This document shows positions 17,503 to 26,914 of a stretch of DNA of 32,220 nucleotides, one piece after another. The first letter of the stretch is position 1. Each line of letters starts with the position of its first letter. The translations under genes and the position numbers were made by a program. The stretch comes from Spirochaetaceae bacterium (GTDB taxonomy: Bacteria; Spirochaetota; Spirochaetia; SZUA-6; Bin103), in the NCBI GenBank assembly GCA_028820215.1, contig JAPPKD010000354.1:1-32220 (forward strand). Reading direction: 5' to 3'. The notes under the pieces were generated by a model. That model did no database searches. It had not been told where the DNA came from and was given only the letters and a program-made list of their open reading frames with translations.

Positions 17503-18676
17503 CGGCGATGCGCCGGCGGGGCACCGCCGCACCGATCTCACGCTGATCGTCATCCTGATCACCCTCACCGGAATCGGACTGGGGGTGCTGCTGTCGGCTT
17601 CGCACTACCGCGCGCAGCACGTGTTCGGCGACTCGCTGTACTTCGTGAGGCGCCAGGCGCTGTTCATCCTGATCGGGACGATCGCGGCGGTCGTGGTCTC
17701 CCGGGTGGACGCAAGGGTCCTGGGGCGCCTGTCGATCCCGCTGCTTGCGCTGTCGGGCGTACTGATGGTGCTGACGCTGATCCCCGGCATCAGCGAACCG
17801 ATACAGGGGGCGCGGCGCTGGCTGGTGGTGGCCGGCATCTCCTACGAACCGTCGGAGCTCGTCAAGTTCACGCTGGTGCTGTACCTGGCATCGATGCTGT
17901 CACGCAAGTACAACGCCAGAACCGACGCCGTCAATACGCTGCTGCCGCCGGTCATCGTGGTGTGCGTCTTCGCGGCGCTGATCTACCTGCAGAACGACTT
18001 CTCCACCGCGGCGCTGCTGATATTGGTCACCGGCATCATCTTCTTTATCGGTCGGGTGCAGTTCCGGTACTTCGTCGCCCTCGCGCTGGTGGGTGTTCCA
18101 CTCGCGGCGATGATGATCTTCACGCGCGTCCATCGTGTCGAGCGGGTCATAGCGTTCTTCAATCCGGAGGCGGATCCGACGGGATTCGGCTACCAGGTGC
18201 TGGCGGCACGCCAGGCGCTCACGTCCGGGGGGTTGACCGGGCTCGGGCTCGGCCAGGGCGTCCGCAAGCTCGGCGATGTTCCGGAGATTCACTCCGACTT
18301 CGTGTTTGCGGTCGTGGGCGAGGAGACCGGACTGATCGGCGTCGCGATCGTGCTGGCCCTGTTCGTGGCGTTCGCCTCCCGCGGCTATCAGATCGCCGGC
18401 ATGGCTCAGGATCGCTTCGACGCCTACCTGGCGTGCGGGATCACCACGTCCGTGACCGTGCAGGCATTCGCCAACATCGCCGTGGTCGCCGGCCTGCTGC
18501 CGGCAACCGGGATCCCGCTGCCGCTGTTCTCTCACGGAGGATCCGCGATGGTGATGACCCTGGTGATGGCAGGCGTGCTCTGCGGCATCAGCCGGCGCGC
18601 GGCAGGGGGCGCATCACTGGCGGCCGGCGCCGGACTGCCCGGCCGGGTGCGACCCGTGGGAGCGCGCGGTGCGTAG
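17495..18676 (+). CDS. ftsW: Septal peptidoglycan glycosyltransferase FtsW (SEDS family)
   Basis: 393 residues with about ten hydrophobic helices. SEDS signatures are GARRWL, EPSELVKF, LQNDFSTAALL (with the essential Asp), GYQVLAARQALTSGG, IHSDFVFAVVGEETG, and TGIPLPLFSHGGSA. It polymerises lipid II at the septum together with a class B penicillin-binding protein. RodA is the alternative, but its place between murF and ftsQ favours FtsW. The C-terminal tail is Ala/Gly/Arg-rich. It overlaps ftsQ by 8 bp. Confidence 0.94.
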   Translation: MANGDAPAGHRRTDLTLIVILITLTGIGLGVLLSASHYRAQHVFGDSLYFVRRQALFILIGTIAAVVVSRVDARVLGRLSIPLLALSGVLMVLTLIPGISEPIQGARRWLVVAGISYEPSELVKFTLVLYLASMLSRKYNARTDAVNTLLPPVIVVCVFAALIYLQNDFSTAALLILVTGIIFFIGRVQFRYFVALALVGVPLAAMMIFTRVHRVERVIAFFNPEADPTGFGYQVLAARQALTSGGLTGLGLGQGVRKLGDVPEIHSDFVFAVVGEETGLIGVAIVLALFVAFASRGYQIAGMAQDRFDAYLACGITTSVTVQAFANIAVVAGLLPATGIPLPLFSHGGSAMVMTLVMAGVLCGISRRAAGGASLAAGAGLPGRVRPVGARGA

Positions 18677-19475
18677 GGCCGCGCTGGCCGTGCTGCTGGT
18701 CGGCGGCGTGGTGGTGATGGGACTGCTGACCCAGTTCCTGTTCAGCAGCCTCATCGCCCCGCAACTCCTGATCAGAAAGATCGTCGTCTACGGCGAGTTC
18801 CCGGTTTCGACCGTGGAATTGAAGCGCATCGCGGGGCTCGACGGTGACGATCACGTCTTCGATGTCGACACCCAGGCCATTGCCGAGCGGATCGGCGCCC
18901 ACCCGATGGTCCGATCGGCGTCGGTGCGAACCCGCATCCCGGGCACGCTGGAGATCACCGTGACCCGGCGCCAGCCGCTGGCGATGTCGCTGCCGACGAT
19001 CGAGGGCCGCAGCGTGCCGGTGGTGTTCGACGCCAGCGGGGTCATCATGGAAGTCGATCCCGGCACGGCGCCGGAGTTGCCGATCGTGTCCGGGCTTCGC
19101 TTCGTCCAGCCGCCACGCCCGGGAGTCATGCTGCCGGACGAGCTGCTGCCGGCCGTCTCCGCTTTGGCCGCCGTCAGGGATGGCGATTCACGGCTGTACG
19201 GCCTGATCTCGGAAGTGGTGGTGACCACCACCGACACGGGTGCGCTCGACCTGTCGTTCTATCCCAGCATCTACCCGGTCGCGGTGCGGTTGGGCCCGCG
19301 CCTGGACATCGAGGTGATCAGGCATGCGTTCGTGGCGCTCGACGTGCTGGACGCCGACGGCACGTCGCCCCTTCCCCGGGAGATCGACTTTCGCGGCGGA
19401 GAGGCGGTCTACGTCGAGCCGCCCGCGTCACGGTCGCAGGTAGCTGCTCCGTACGCGCGGTCGACGGATGCCTGA
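18669..19475 (+). CDS. ftsQ: Cell division protein FtsQ/DivIB
   Basis: 268 residues from a GTG inside the end of ftsW. One N-terminal membrane helix (about residues 6-29) is followed by a POTRA domain beginning IRKIVVYGEFPVSTVELKRIAGL, then a region with HPMVRSASVRTRIPGTLEITVTR, the typical end of the POTRA domain in FtsQ (V-R-x-P-x-x-L-x-I-x-V-x-E/R-x-x-P). The remaining beta domain is poorly conserved. It acts in the periplasm as a divisome scaffold with FtsL and FtsB. Its position before ftsA confirms the call. Confidence 0.9.
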   Translation: MRRAALAVLLVGGVVVMGLLTQFLFSSLIAPQLLIRKIVVYGEFPVSTVELKRIAGLDGDDHVFDVDTQAIAERIGAHPMVRSASVRTRIPGTLEITVTRRQPLAMSLPTIEGRSVPVVFDASGVIMEVDPGTAPELPIVSGLRFVQPPRPGVMLPDELLPAVSALAAVRDGDSRLYGLISEVVVTTTDTGALDLSFYPSIYPVAVRLGPRLDIEVIRHAFVALDVLDADGTSPLPREIDFRGGEAVYVEPPASRSQVAAPYARSTDA

Positions 19476-19489
19476 GGTGAGGGGGTAGC

Positions 19490-20728
19490 GTGGCACGGGA
19501 AGACGTGATCGTCGGGTTGGACATCGGCACCAGCAAGGTGTGCGCGATCATCGCGCAGATCGGGCACGAGGGCGGGCTTGAGATCATCGGCGTCGGCACC
19601 ACCCCGTCGCGGGGACTGCGCCGCGGCGTGGTCATCAACATCGACGCCACCGTGCGCTCGCTCCTGAACGCCGTGGAGGCTGCCGAGATGATGTCCGGCC
19701 GGGAAGTCACGGGGACCTTCGCGGGCATCGCCGGCGGCCATATCGAGGGGATCAACTCGCGAGGGGTCGTCGCCGTCACGGGCAGGGACCGGGAGATCAC
19801 GCGCGACGACGTGGAGCGCGTGATCGACGCCGCCAAGGCGATCGTCATACCCATGGACCGGGAGGTCGTCCACGTGATCCCGCAGGAGTTCACCGTCGAC
19901 CAGCAGGACGGCATACGGGATCCGATCGGGATGATGGGCGTGCGGCTGGAGGCCGAGGTCCACATCATCACCGGTGCGGTTTCCTCGGCACAGAACATCA
20001 TCCGCTGCATCAACCGCGCCGGCTTCAAGGCCGACGACATCGTCCTGGAGCCGCTGGCCGCCGCCGCGGCCGTGCTGAGCAGGGACGAGCAGGAGTTGGG
20101 CGTGCTGCTGGTCGACATCGGTGGCGGCACGACTGACACTCTCGCCTATCTGGACGGTGCACCGTACCTGACCAATGTTCTCGCACTCGGCGGCGACCAG
20201 GTCACCAGCGACATCTCCATCATGCTGAAGACGCCCATGGAAGTGGCCGAGCGTCTCAAGCACGAGGCGGGGAGCTGCCATCCCGACGAGCTGGACGACG
20301 ACGAAGTCGAAGCCAGCATTCCGGGGGTGGGTGGCCGCCCGCCGCGGCCCATCAAGCGAAGCCGCCTTACGGAGATCATTCGGCCGCGCATGACCGAAGT
20401 GTTCGGGATGGTAAAGGATCAGTTGGACCGTGCCGGGTACCTCAAGCTGCTGAGCGGCGGCGTCGTGCTGACCGGCGGCGGCGCGCTGCTGCCCGGTGCG
20501 GCGGAGCTGGCGACCGACGTGTTGGGACTGCCGGCGCGGATCGGACATCCCAGGCCCATGGGCGGACTGGTGGAGGAGTACCGCAGCCCGCAGTTCGCTA
20601 CGGGTGTCGGCCTGGTGATGTACGGCCACGGCAAGCGGCGCCCGGAACACTTCGACATGGATACCAGTGAAAGCGGCTACGACAGCGTCTGGGACCGCAT
20701 GAAACGCTGGTTTCGCGAATTCATATGA
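19490..20728 (+). CDS. ftsA: Cell division protein FtsA
   Basis: 412 residues; GTG start with a GGTGAGGGGG ribosome binding site. Actin-fold motifs: VGLDIGTSKVCAII (phosphate 1), LLVDIGGGTTDTLAY (phosphate 2), and VLTGGGALLPG (adenosine). The C-terminal amphipathic helix VWDRMKRWFREFI is the membrane-targeting sequence that tethers FtsZ filaments to the inner membrane. Full length. It lies 14 bp after ftsQ and 38 bp before ftsZ. Confidence 0.97.
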   Translation: MAREDVIVGLDIGTSKVCAIIAQIGHEGGLEIIGVGTTPSRGLRRGVVINIDATVRSLLNAVEAAEMMSGREVTGTFAGIAGGHIEGINSRGVVAVTGRDREITRDDVERVIDAAKAIVIPMDREVVHVIPQEFTVDQQDGIRDPIGMMGVRLEAEVHIITGAVSSAQNIIRCINRAGFKADDIVLEPLAAAAAVLSRDEQELGVLLVDIGGGTTDTLAYLDGAPYLTNVLALGGDQVTSDISIMLKTPMEVAERLKHEAGSCHPDELDDDEVEASIPGVGGRPPRPIKRSRLTEIIRPRMTEVFGMVKDQLDRAGYLKLLSGGVVLTGGGALLPGAAELATDVLGLPARIGHPRPMGGLVEEYRSPQFATGVGLVMYGHGKRRPEHFDMDTSESGYDSVWDRMKRWFREFI

Positions 20729-20766
20729 ACGCTATATGATACGTGTGGTCATCGAAGGAGGGGACG

Positions 20767-21930
20767 ATGACGATTGAGATACATGATGGGGAACCGCGGT
20801 CTCTCACCGAGATCAAGGTTCTAGGAGTAGGAGGGGGCGGCAGCAACGCCGTCAACCGCATGATCGCCTCGGGACTGCGCAATGTGCGCTTCCTGGCGGT
20901 GAACACCGACCTGCAGGCGCTGGAGTTGAGCCGATCGGAGTTGAAGGTGCCGATCGGCTCGCGGCTGACCGCGGGGCTGGGGGCCGGCGGCGATCCCGAA
21001 ATCGGCGAGAAGGCGGCGTTGGAGGATCAACAACGGCTTGAGGAAGTGCTCCGCGATGCCAACATGGTGTTCATCACCGCCGGCATGGGCGGCGGCACCG
21101 GTACCGGCGCCGCTCCCGTGATCGCGCGCACGGCTCGGGAAGCCGACATCCTGACCGTCGGCGTCGTGACCAAGCCGTTCGAGTTCGAAGGCGCGCGCAA
21201 GATGGCGTTGGCCGAAGACGGAATCGAGCGGCTCCGCAAGGAAGTGGACACACTGATCATCATTCCCAACCAGCAGTTGCTGCGGATCGTGGAGAAGAAG
21301 ACCTCCATGAAGGAAGCGTTCTATCTCGCCGACGACGTGCTGCGCCAGGGGGTGCAGGGCATTTCCGACCTCATAACCGAGCCGGGCGAAATCAACATCG
21401 ACTTCGCCGACGTGCGCACCGTGATGAAGGAAAAGGGCGATGCGTTGATGGGCGTCGGCGTGGGAACGGGGGAGAATCGCGCCGTGGACGCGGCGACCAA
21501 CGCCATCAACAACCCGCTCCTGGAGCATGCCCGCATCGACGGGGCGCAGGGGATCCTGGTCAACGTGACCGGGGGCGAGGATCTGTGTCTCACCGAGTAC
21601 GAGGACGTGCTCAAGATCATCACCGCCGCCTCCGACGAAGCGCTGGTGATCGCGGGGATGGCGACCAATCCGGACCTCAACGACGAGTTGCGCGTGACCG
21701 TGATCGCCACGGGCTTCAACCGGGAGGCCGAGCAGGCCGAGCCGGAGGAGGCAGCCGACGACGAGGTCGACGTGTTCTCCTACGAGGAGTGGATGAGCCT
21801 GAACGGCGGCCGGGGAAGTCGCAACGGCGGGGCGCACCGGGGGCGCGCTGACGATGATCTGAACGTCCCGGCGGTGCTGCGGGAACAGCAGCGCGCTGCC
21901 CACCTCGAGTCCCGGCAGACCGAACCCTGA
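20767..21930 (+). CDS. ftsZ: Cell division protein FtsZ
   Basis: 387 residues from ATG 20767, which has an AAGGAGGGG site just upstream (20755-20763); a GTG at 20743 is in frame but lies before the site. The GTPase motifs [13 protein letters not shown], the tubulin signature [13 protein letters not shown], and [11 protein letters not shown] are intact. A variable linker leads to the C-terminal peptide [12 protein letters not shown], which docks onto FtsA. It forms the Z-ring. A TATGAT box at 20735-20740 in an AT-rich gap may give ftsZ an extra internal promoter, with no good -35. Confidence 0.97.
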   Translation: MTIEIHDGEPRSLTEIKVLGVGGGGSNAVNRMIASGLRNVRFLAVNTDLQALELSRSELKVPIGSRLTAGLGAGGDPEIGEKAALEDQQRLEEVLRDANMVFITAGMGGGTGTGAAPVIARTAREADILTVGVVTKPFEFEGARKMALAEDGIERLRKEVDTLIIIPNQQLLRIVEKKTSMKEAFYLADDVLRQGVQGISDLITEPGEINIDFADVRTVMKEKGDALMGVGVGTGENRAVDAATNAINNPLLEHARIDGAQGILVNVTGGEDLCLTEYEDVLKIITAASDEALVIAGMATNPDLNDELRVTVIATGFNREAEQAEPEEAADDEVDVFSYEEWMSLNGGRGSRNGGAHRGRADDDLNVPAVLREQQRAAHLESRQTEP

Positions 21931-22817
21931 GCGAGCTCGACGCTGACTTCGGCGCGCATCTGAGCGCCGAGCTCGCGCTGGCCGCGACGAGCGTGGCCAC
22001 GTACCGGCAGGAGTGCCGGACGTTCGAGTGCTTCTGCGTCGAGCGCGGCATCGCGATCGCGAACGCCCGCGCCGCCGACATCATCGACTACCTGATCGAG
22101 CGCCAGCGGGGCGGGATCGACGCTCGCACCGCGGCCAAGTCGGTCAGCGCGCTGCGAGCGCTGTATCGATTCCTGCAGGCGGAAGGAAGAGCAGCGGCGA
22201 ATCCGGCCGCGCTGATCGATCCGCCGCGGCCGACGCGCAAGCTGCCTGCCGTCCTCAGCCCCTCCGACGTGGATCGCGTGCTGGCAGCCGTGGACACGAG
22301 CACGCCGTCCGGGCTGCGCGACCGGGCGCTGTTCGAGATGATCTATTCCTGTGGCCTGCGGGTCAGCGAGGCGGTGGCGCTGCAGGTGACCTCCCTGCAT
22401 CAGGACCAGGGCTTCGTCACGGTATCCGGCAAGGGCGGACGTCAGCGCCTGGTGCCGCTGATGGGCGAGGCGCTCGACTGGATCCAGCGCTATCTGCAAG
22501 ACGGCCGGCCGGTGCTGGCCGCGCATGTGGGAGAGGCGGCGCTGTTCCTCAACCGCTCGGGCCGCCGGCTCACACGCGCCGGCATGTGGAAGCGGTTCCA
22601 GGAGGCCGCCGTGAGGGCGGGGGTCGGCGGCAAGCTGCACGCACTGCGTCACTCGTTTGCCACCCACCTGCTCGGGGGAGGCGCCGATCTTCGTTCCGTG
22701 CAGGAACTGCTTGGTCACGCGGATATCACGACCACCCAGATCTACACCCACCTGGACGCCACCGATTTGCGTGACGCGCACCGCCGTCACCATCCGCGAG
22801 GGAGCGCCGGAACCTAA
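21927..22817 (+). CDS. xerC: Tyrosine recombinase, XerC/XerD type (first copy), CTG start proposed
   Basis: The full catalytic set is present: [10 protein letters not shown] (Arg), SGKGGRQR (Lys), [12 protein letters not shown] (HxxR), [16 protein letters not shown] (His and nucleophilic Tyr). The first ATG/GTG/TTG in frame is GTG 21993, but the core-binding domain normally starts about 20 residues earlier, and the upstream frame [15 protein letters not shown] fits it. CTG 21927, overlapping the ftsZ stop as CTGA, gives 296 residues, the standard Xer length. Xer proteins resolve chromosome dimers at dif during division. Which of the two copies here is XerC and which XerD cannot be settled by eye. 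Confidence 0.88.
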   Translation: MSELDADFGAHLSAELALAATSVATYRQECRTFECFCVERGIAIANARAADIIDYLIERQRGGIDARTAAKSVSALRALYRFLQAEGRAAANPAALIDPPRPTRKLPAVLSPSDVDRVLAAVDTSTPSGLRDRALFEMIYSCGLRVSEAVALQVTSLHQDQGFVTVSGKGGRQRLVPLMGEALDWIQRYLQDGRPVLAAHVGEAALFLNRSGRRLTRAGMWKRFQEAAVRAGVGGKLHALRHSFATHLLGGGADLRSVQELLGHADITTTQIYTHLDATDLRDAHRRHHPRGSAGT

Positions 22818-22860
22818 AGCACCGCGGACGTGCTGCCGTTTGTATGGTCGGAGGACGGAA

Positions 22861-23895
22861 GTGCGGTTGCAGGACGGGGAACGGGTTACGGGGGCTGATG
22901 GACGCTGTCCGGAAGCGGCCGGCGATCTTCTCGTCGCCGCCCTGGCGATCGATCGCATCGGCTGCCTGAACGCGATGGAGAAGCTGCGCCTGCTCGATCG
23001 CGCCCCGGACGTGAGTGCCGTCTCGCGACTCACTCCCCGCATGGTGCGGGAGGTGTCGGCGCGCCGCCTGCGCGCCGTCCCGGAGGAGCCCGGCACGCTC
23101 GTGGAGGCCGCGGCGCGGGAGCGATCGCGCTTGACGCAGCTTGGCGGAGGCTGCATGTTGTACGGCAGCAGGCGGTATCCGCCGCTGCTGACGGCGATCC
23201 ACGATCCGCCGTTCCTGCTGTACTACCGTGGCCATCACCCTGAGCTTCTCGCGTCCGCCGATCACCTGTCGGTCGTCGGCACCCGTCGCCCGTCGGGGGC
23301 GGGCCGGCGCGCGGCGTTCGAGGTCGGATTCCAGGCGGCACGGCGGGGCGCGACCGTAGTGTCGGGGCTTGCGCGCGGCGTCGACACGGAGGCTCACAGG
23401 GGTTGCGTGGCCGCCGGCGGCCGCACGGTGGCCGTCCTGGGAACCGGCGTCGACACGATCTACCCGGCTTCGAGCGCATCGGTGGCGCGTTCCCTGATCG
23501 CCGCCGAAGGCCTTCTCCTCTCCGAGTACCCGCTGGGCACGCAGCCGCGCCGGCATCATTTCCCGAGCCGGAACCGGATCATCAGCGGCCTGTCGACCAC
23601 GCTCGTCGTGATCCAGGCGCCGGAGGGATCCGGAGCGCTGATCACGGCCGACCATGCTCTCGATCAGGGCCGGGAGGTGGTGGTGCATGCCGCCGGCCTG
23701 GGTGACGCGCAGTGTTCAGCCGGCAGCGACGCACTGGCGGCCGACGGCGCTCACGTCATCGAAACCGCCGCCGGCGCGCGTGCACGGGTTTCGGGCCCGG
23801 TCAGGGGTGATGCCGGCGTGGGCAAGAGGCTTTCGCGGTCGCTGCAGGCAGAGCTGACCGGCGCGTCGTCCTGCTACGGGGGTGATGATGGTTGA
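22861..23895 (+). CDS. dprA: DNA-processing protein DprA (Smf)
   Basis: 344 residues from GTG 22861, chosen for the GGAGG 6 bp upstream; the open frame extends into the xer gene but without conserved sequence. The Rossmann-like DprA domain is clear: SVVGTRRPSGAGRRAA, VSGLARGVDTEAHRG, TVAVLGTGVDTIYP, LLLSEYPLGTQPRRHHFPSRNRIISGLS, and EGSGALITADHALDQGREV (quoted in parts; each is a family block). DprA loads RecA on incoming single-stranded DNA during transformation and is also present in bacteria not known to be competent. The gene overlaps the second xer by 14 bp. Confidence 0.94.
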   Translation: MRLQDGERVTGADGRCPEAAGDLLVAALAIDRIGCLNAMEKLRLLDRAPDVSAVSRLTPRMVREVSARRLRAVPEEPGTLVEAAARERSRLTQLGGGCMLYGSRRYPPLLTAIHDPPFLLYYRGHHPELLASADHLSVVGTRRPSGAGRRAAFEVGFQAARRGATVVSGLARGVDTEAHRGCVAAGGRTVAVLGTGVDTIYPASSASVARSLIAAEGLLLSEYPLGTQPRRHHFPSRNRIISGLSTTLVVIQAPEGSGALITADHALDQGREVVVHAAGLGDAQCSAGSDALAADGAHVIETAAGARARVSGPVRGDAGVGKRLSRSLQAELTGASSCYGGDDG

Positions 23896-24847
23896 CACCT
23901 TCGTCGCCTATCTCAACGCCGTCCGGCACAGTTCCCCCGCCACCGTCGCTGCGTATCGGCGGGAGGTGGAGCGGTTTCTCCGCTCTACCGGCACCGAGGA
24001 TCCCCGTTCGGTCCAGCCCGCTGCCGTACGCCGTTATCTCGCCACGCTCGCGCAGGAGGGCTTGGGCCCACGGTCGGTGAATCGGGCGATGAGTGCAATC
24101 CGCTCCTTCTATCGATTCCTGCGGCGTTATGACGCCGACACTCCGGATCCCACCGCGGGTCTGCGCGGCCTGCGCGCCGATTCGCGGTTGCCCGTCTTCC
24201 TGTTCGAGGACGAGGCCGCGGCCGTGTTGGACTCCGCGGCCGTGTTGGACTCCGCGGCCGTGTTGGACTCCGCGGCCGTGTTGGACCCCGCGGCCGAGTC
24301 GCCGGGGACGGGAGACGGCCTGACGGCCGTGCGGGACGCGGCGCTGCTGGAGTTCCTGTACGCGACCGGTTGCCGCGTCGCGGAGGCAGCGGCACTGCGG
24401 CTCGAGGACGTTCAGCTCGAAGCGGGTACCGCCCGGGTGACCGGCAAGGGCGGCAAGCAGCGGATGGTCTACCTGACGGAGTCGGCGGCCCGCTCGCTGC
24501 GAACGTACCTGCGCGACCGGTTCGCCGCGAACCCCGAGTCGCGGTCGGTGCCCGCGGTCTTTCTCAACCGGCGGGGCGGCGCCCTCAGCGACCGCGGCAT
24601 GCGCCTTGCGGTAAGCCGCTACCGCCACCAGGTCGGCAAGCCGGTCTCGCCGCACACCTTCCGGCACAGCTTCGCGACGCACCTGCTCAACGGCGGCGCC
24701 GACATCCGTACGGTGCAGGAGCTGCTTGGCCACGCCAGCCTGTCCACCACCCAGGTCTATACCCACACCAGCGTGGACCGGCTCCGTGACGTTTATGCCG
24801 TCGCCCACCCCCACGCCCGGCGGGCCCGCCCGGGAACCGCGACGTGA
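23882..24847 (+). CDS. xerD: Tyrosine recombinase, XerC/XerD type (second copy), with in-frame repeat insertion
   Basis: 321 residues from GTG 23882 (ATG codons at 23885 and 23888 are equally good). The N-terminal core-binding domain spans about 4-100 and the catalytic domain about 145-315, with R165, K189, H258, R261, H284 and Y293 all present. Between them, residues 113-136 consist of the peptide AAVLDS repeated four times (last copy AAVLDP), encoded by an 18-bp tandem repeat. This lengthens the protein by roughly 20 residues over normal Xer size. It is likely the partner of the first Xer copy for dimer resolution. The stop overlaps hslV as GTGA. Confidence 0.9.
   Translation: MMMVDTFVAYLNAVRHSSPATVAAYRREVERFLRSTGTEDPRSVQPAAVRRYLATLAQEGLGPRSVNRAMSAIRSFYRFLRRYDADTPDPTAGLRGLRADSRLPVFLFEDEAAAVLDSAAVLDSAAVLDSAAVLDPAAESPGTGDGLTAVRDAALLEFLYATGCRVAEAAALRLEDVQLEAGTARVTGKGGKQRMVYLTESAARSLRTYLRDRFAANPESRSVPAVFLNRRGGALSDRGMRLAVSRYRHQVGKPVSPHTFRHSFATHLLNGGADIRTVQELLGHASLSTTQVYTHTSVDRLRDVYAVAHPHARRARPGTAT
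24218..24289 (+). repeat. 18-bp in-frame tandem repeat, four copies, in the second xer gene
   Basis: Unit GCGGCCGTGTTGGACTCC at 24218-24235, 24236-24253, 24254-24271 and 24272-24289; the fourth copy has one change (TCC to CCC), and a partial fifth GCGGCC follows. It encodes AAVLDS at the start of the catalytic domain. The near-perfect copies imply recent expansion. Confidence 0.95.
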
Positions 24848-25461
24848 CCGCACGCGACGGGTGGGCGCACGCCACCACCGTGGTCGCCGTCCGCCGCGAC
24901 GGCACGCTGGCACTGGCGGCCGACGGTCAGGTGTCCCTGGAGGCGACCGTGGTGAAGAGCACCGCGCGCAAGGTGCGAACGCTGATGGGCGGCAGGATCG
25001 CGGTCGGCTTCGCCGGCGGCACGGCGGACGCCTTCACGCTGTTCGAACGCTTCGAGGCGAAGGTGAAGGAGTTCGGCGGGGACTTGATGCGTGCGTCGGT
25101 GGAGCTGGCAAAGGAGTGGCGCTCCGATCGGGTTCTGCGGCGGTTGGAGGCGTTGCTGGTCGCAGGGGACGCGCACGCCACGTTTCTGATCACCGGCAAC
25201 GGCGACGTGGTGGAGCCGGATCACCCTGTTGTGGGGATCGGTTCGGGAGGCGCATACGCCGCCGCTGCGGCGCGTGCCTACCTGGACGCCTCGGATCTCC
25301 CGGCTCGAGAGATAGCCCAGCGCGCGATGGCGATCGCGGCCGACATCTGCGTGTATACGAACGATCGGATCGTCATCGAGGAGGTTTCGCCCAAGTCCGA
25401 TTCGCCCAAGTCCGATTCGCCCAAGTCCGATTCGCCCAAGGAGAGGGTCGATGACCGTTGA
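24844..25461 (+). CDS. hslV: ATP-dependent protease subunit HslV with repeat-bearing C-terminal tail
   Basis: 205 residues; usual length is about 175-180. The catalytic Thr is in [10 protein letters not shown] at residue 11, with the matching Asp27 and Lys43 at the canonical spacing of 16 and 32, and GIGSGGAYA further on. The ten residues before Thr11 must be removed to free its amino group. The fold ends at [13 protein letters not shown], after which the tail SPKSD repeats three times plus SPK, from a 15-bp tandem repeat. HslV is the proteolytic core of the HslUV protease. GTG start overlaps the xer stop; hslU starts inside its last codons. Confidence 0.93.
   Translation: MTARDGWAHATTVVAVRRDGTLALAADGQVSLEATVVKSTARKVRTLMGGRIAVGFAGGTADAFTLFERFEAKVKEFGGDLMRASVELAKEWRSDRVLRRLEALLVAGDAHATFLITGNGDVVEPDHPVVGIGSGGAYAAAAARAYLDASDLPAREIAQRAMAIAADICVYTNDRIVIEEVSPKSDSPKSDSPKSDSPKERVDDR
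25387..25440 (+). repeat. 15-bp in-frame tandem repeat at the 3' end of hslV
   Basis: Unit TCGCCCAAGTCCGAT at 25387-25401, 25402-25416 and 25417-25431, with a partial fourth copy TCGCCCAAG (25432-25440). The three full copies are identical. It encodes SPKSD and sits immediately before the hslU ribosome binding site. Confidence 0.95.
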
Positions 25462-26821
25462 TCTGGACCAGTTGACGCCGGCGCAGATCGTCGAGCAGCT
25501 CGATCGCTACATCGTCGGTCAGCACAGGGCCAAGCGGGCAGTCGCCATCGCGCTGCGCAACCGGATGCGCAGGCGCAGGCTGCCGAGCGAGTTGCGCGAC
25601 GAGGTTTCCCCCAAGAACATCGTCATGATCGGGCCGACCGGCGTCGGCAAGACCGAGATCGCACGACGGCTGGCCAAGCTGTGCGGCGCGCCGTTTCTGA
25701 AAGTGGAGGCCACCAAGTACACGGAAGTCGGCTATGTCGGTCGCGACGTGGAGTCCATGATCCGCGACCTGACCTCCGTGGCCGTGGCAATGGTCAAGGC
25801 GGAACAGCAGGCAGGCGTCCAGGAAGAGGCGGAACGCCGGGTCGAGGACCACCTGCTGGAGCTGCTGCTGCCGGGGCCAGGAGGCGGGCCGGAGCCAGCG
25901 GCCGCCGCTCCCGCCGCCGACGCGGCCAAGCCCGAAGCCGGGAACAGCACCGCGGACAAGCTTCGTGAGAAACTGCGGGCGGGCGACCTGGACGACCGGC
26001 CGGTGGAGGTCACCGTCAGCGCCCAGCAGTCGCCCAACGTGTCCATCCTGTCCGGGCAGGGAGTCGAGGAGATGGACCTCAACTTCAGCAACTTCTCCAA
26101 CCTGTTGGGCGGCAAGGCCACCAAGAAGAAGAAGGCGTCGATCAAGCGAGCGCGGCAGATGCTGTTGAACGAAGAGATCGACCGGCTGGTGGACATGGAC
26201 CGGGTTTCGGAGTTGGCGGTCGAACGTGTACAGGAGATGGGGATCATCTTCCTGGACGAGCTGGACAAGATCGCGTCACGCGAGGGCCGCAACGGCGTGG
26301 ACGTCTCGAGGGAGGGCGTGCAGCGGGACATCCTTCCGATCGTCGAGGGCAGCAAGGTCAATACGCGACACGGCGTGGTTGACACCACGCACGTGCTGTT
26401 CATCGCCGCCGGCGCGTTTCACATGTCCAAGCCATCGGATCTGATCCCGGAGCTCCAGGGCCGTTTCCCGATTCGCGTCGAGTTGCAGCAGCTGTCCCGT
26501 GAGGACTTCGAACGGATCCTCACGCAGCCGGAGAACGCCCTGATCAAGCAGTACACGGCGTTGCTCGGGACCGAGGGAGTGGAACTCGAATTCACTCCGG
26601 AAGCGATCGTGCGCATCTCCGAAGTCGCGAACGAGGTGAACTCCAGCACCGAGAATATCGGAGCGCGAAGGCTGCACACGATTCTGGAGCACATCCTCGA
26701 GGAGGTGTCGTTCCACGCACCCGACGCAAAGGGGCAGAAGATTACGGTGACCGACCAGTACGTGGACGAACGGCTGGCCGGCATCATCGAGGATCGTGAC
26801 CTGACGCGCTTCATCCTGTAG
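25451..26821 (+). CDS. hslU: ATP-dependent protease ATPase subunit HslU
   Basis: 456 residues; ATG start overlaps the end of hslV and has a strong AAGGAGAGGG site. Motifs: [15 protein letters not shown], Walker A GPTGVGKT (61-68), pore motif GYVGRD, an intermediate (I) domain with a Pro/Ala-rich stretch, Walker [12 protein letters not shown], and the C-terminal LTRFIL that inserts between HslV subunits to activate it. It unfolds substrates and feeds them to HslV in the cytoplasm. Full length. Confidence 0.97.
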   Translation: MTVDLDQLTPAQIVEQLDRYIVGQHRAKRAVAIALRNRMRRRRLPSELRDEVSPKNIVMIGPTGVGKTEIARRLAKLCGAPFLKVEATKYTEVGYVGRDVESMIRDLTSVAVAMVKAEQQAGVQEEAERRVEDHLLELLLPGPGGGPEPAAAAPAADAAKPEAGNSTADKLREKLRAGDLDDRPVEVTVSAQQSPNVSILSGQGVEEMDLNFSNFSNLLGGKATKKKKASIKRARQMLLNEEIDRLVDMDRVSELAVERVQEMGIIFLDELDKIASREGRNGVDVSREGVQRDILPIVEGSKVNTRHGVVDTTHVLFIAAGAFHMSKPSDLIPELQGRFPIRVELQQLSREDFERILTQPENALIKQYTALLGTEGVELEFTPEAIVRISEVANEVNSSTENIGARRLHTILEHILEEVSFHAPDAKGQKITVTDQYVDERLAGIIEDRDLTRFIL

Positions 26822-26848
26822 CAGGACTCCCATTCCACCTGGCGCACG

Positions 26849-26877
26849 TTGACGGCCCACCCGTCCCGGGTTAGGGT
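26849..26877 (+). promoter_or_regulatory. Putative promoter in the hslU-sigma factor gap
   Basis: TTGACG (26849-26854), a 17-bp spacer, and TAGGGT (26872-26877). It would start transcription near 26884, ahead of a ribosome binding site at 26901 and a small reading frame. Confidence 0.4.
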
Positions 26878-26914
26878 CGGGGCTCGTTTCGGCGTCACTG
26901 GGAGGGGACACTGA

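Noticed and set aside
24218..25440. CRISPR-like arrays
   Set aside because: The repeats are head-to-tail without spacers and are in frame inside genes.
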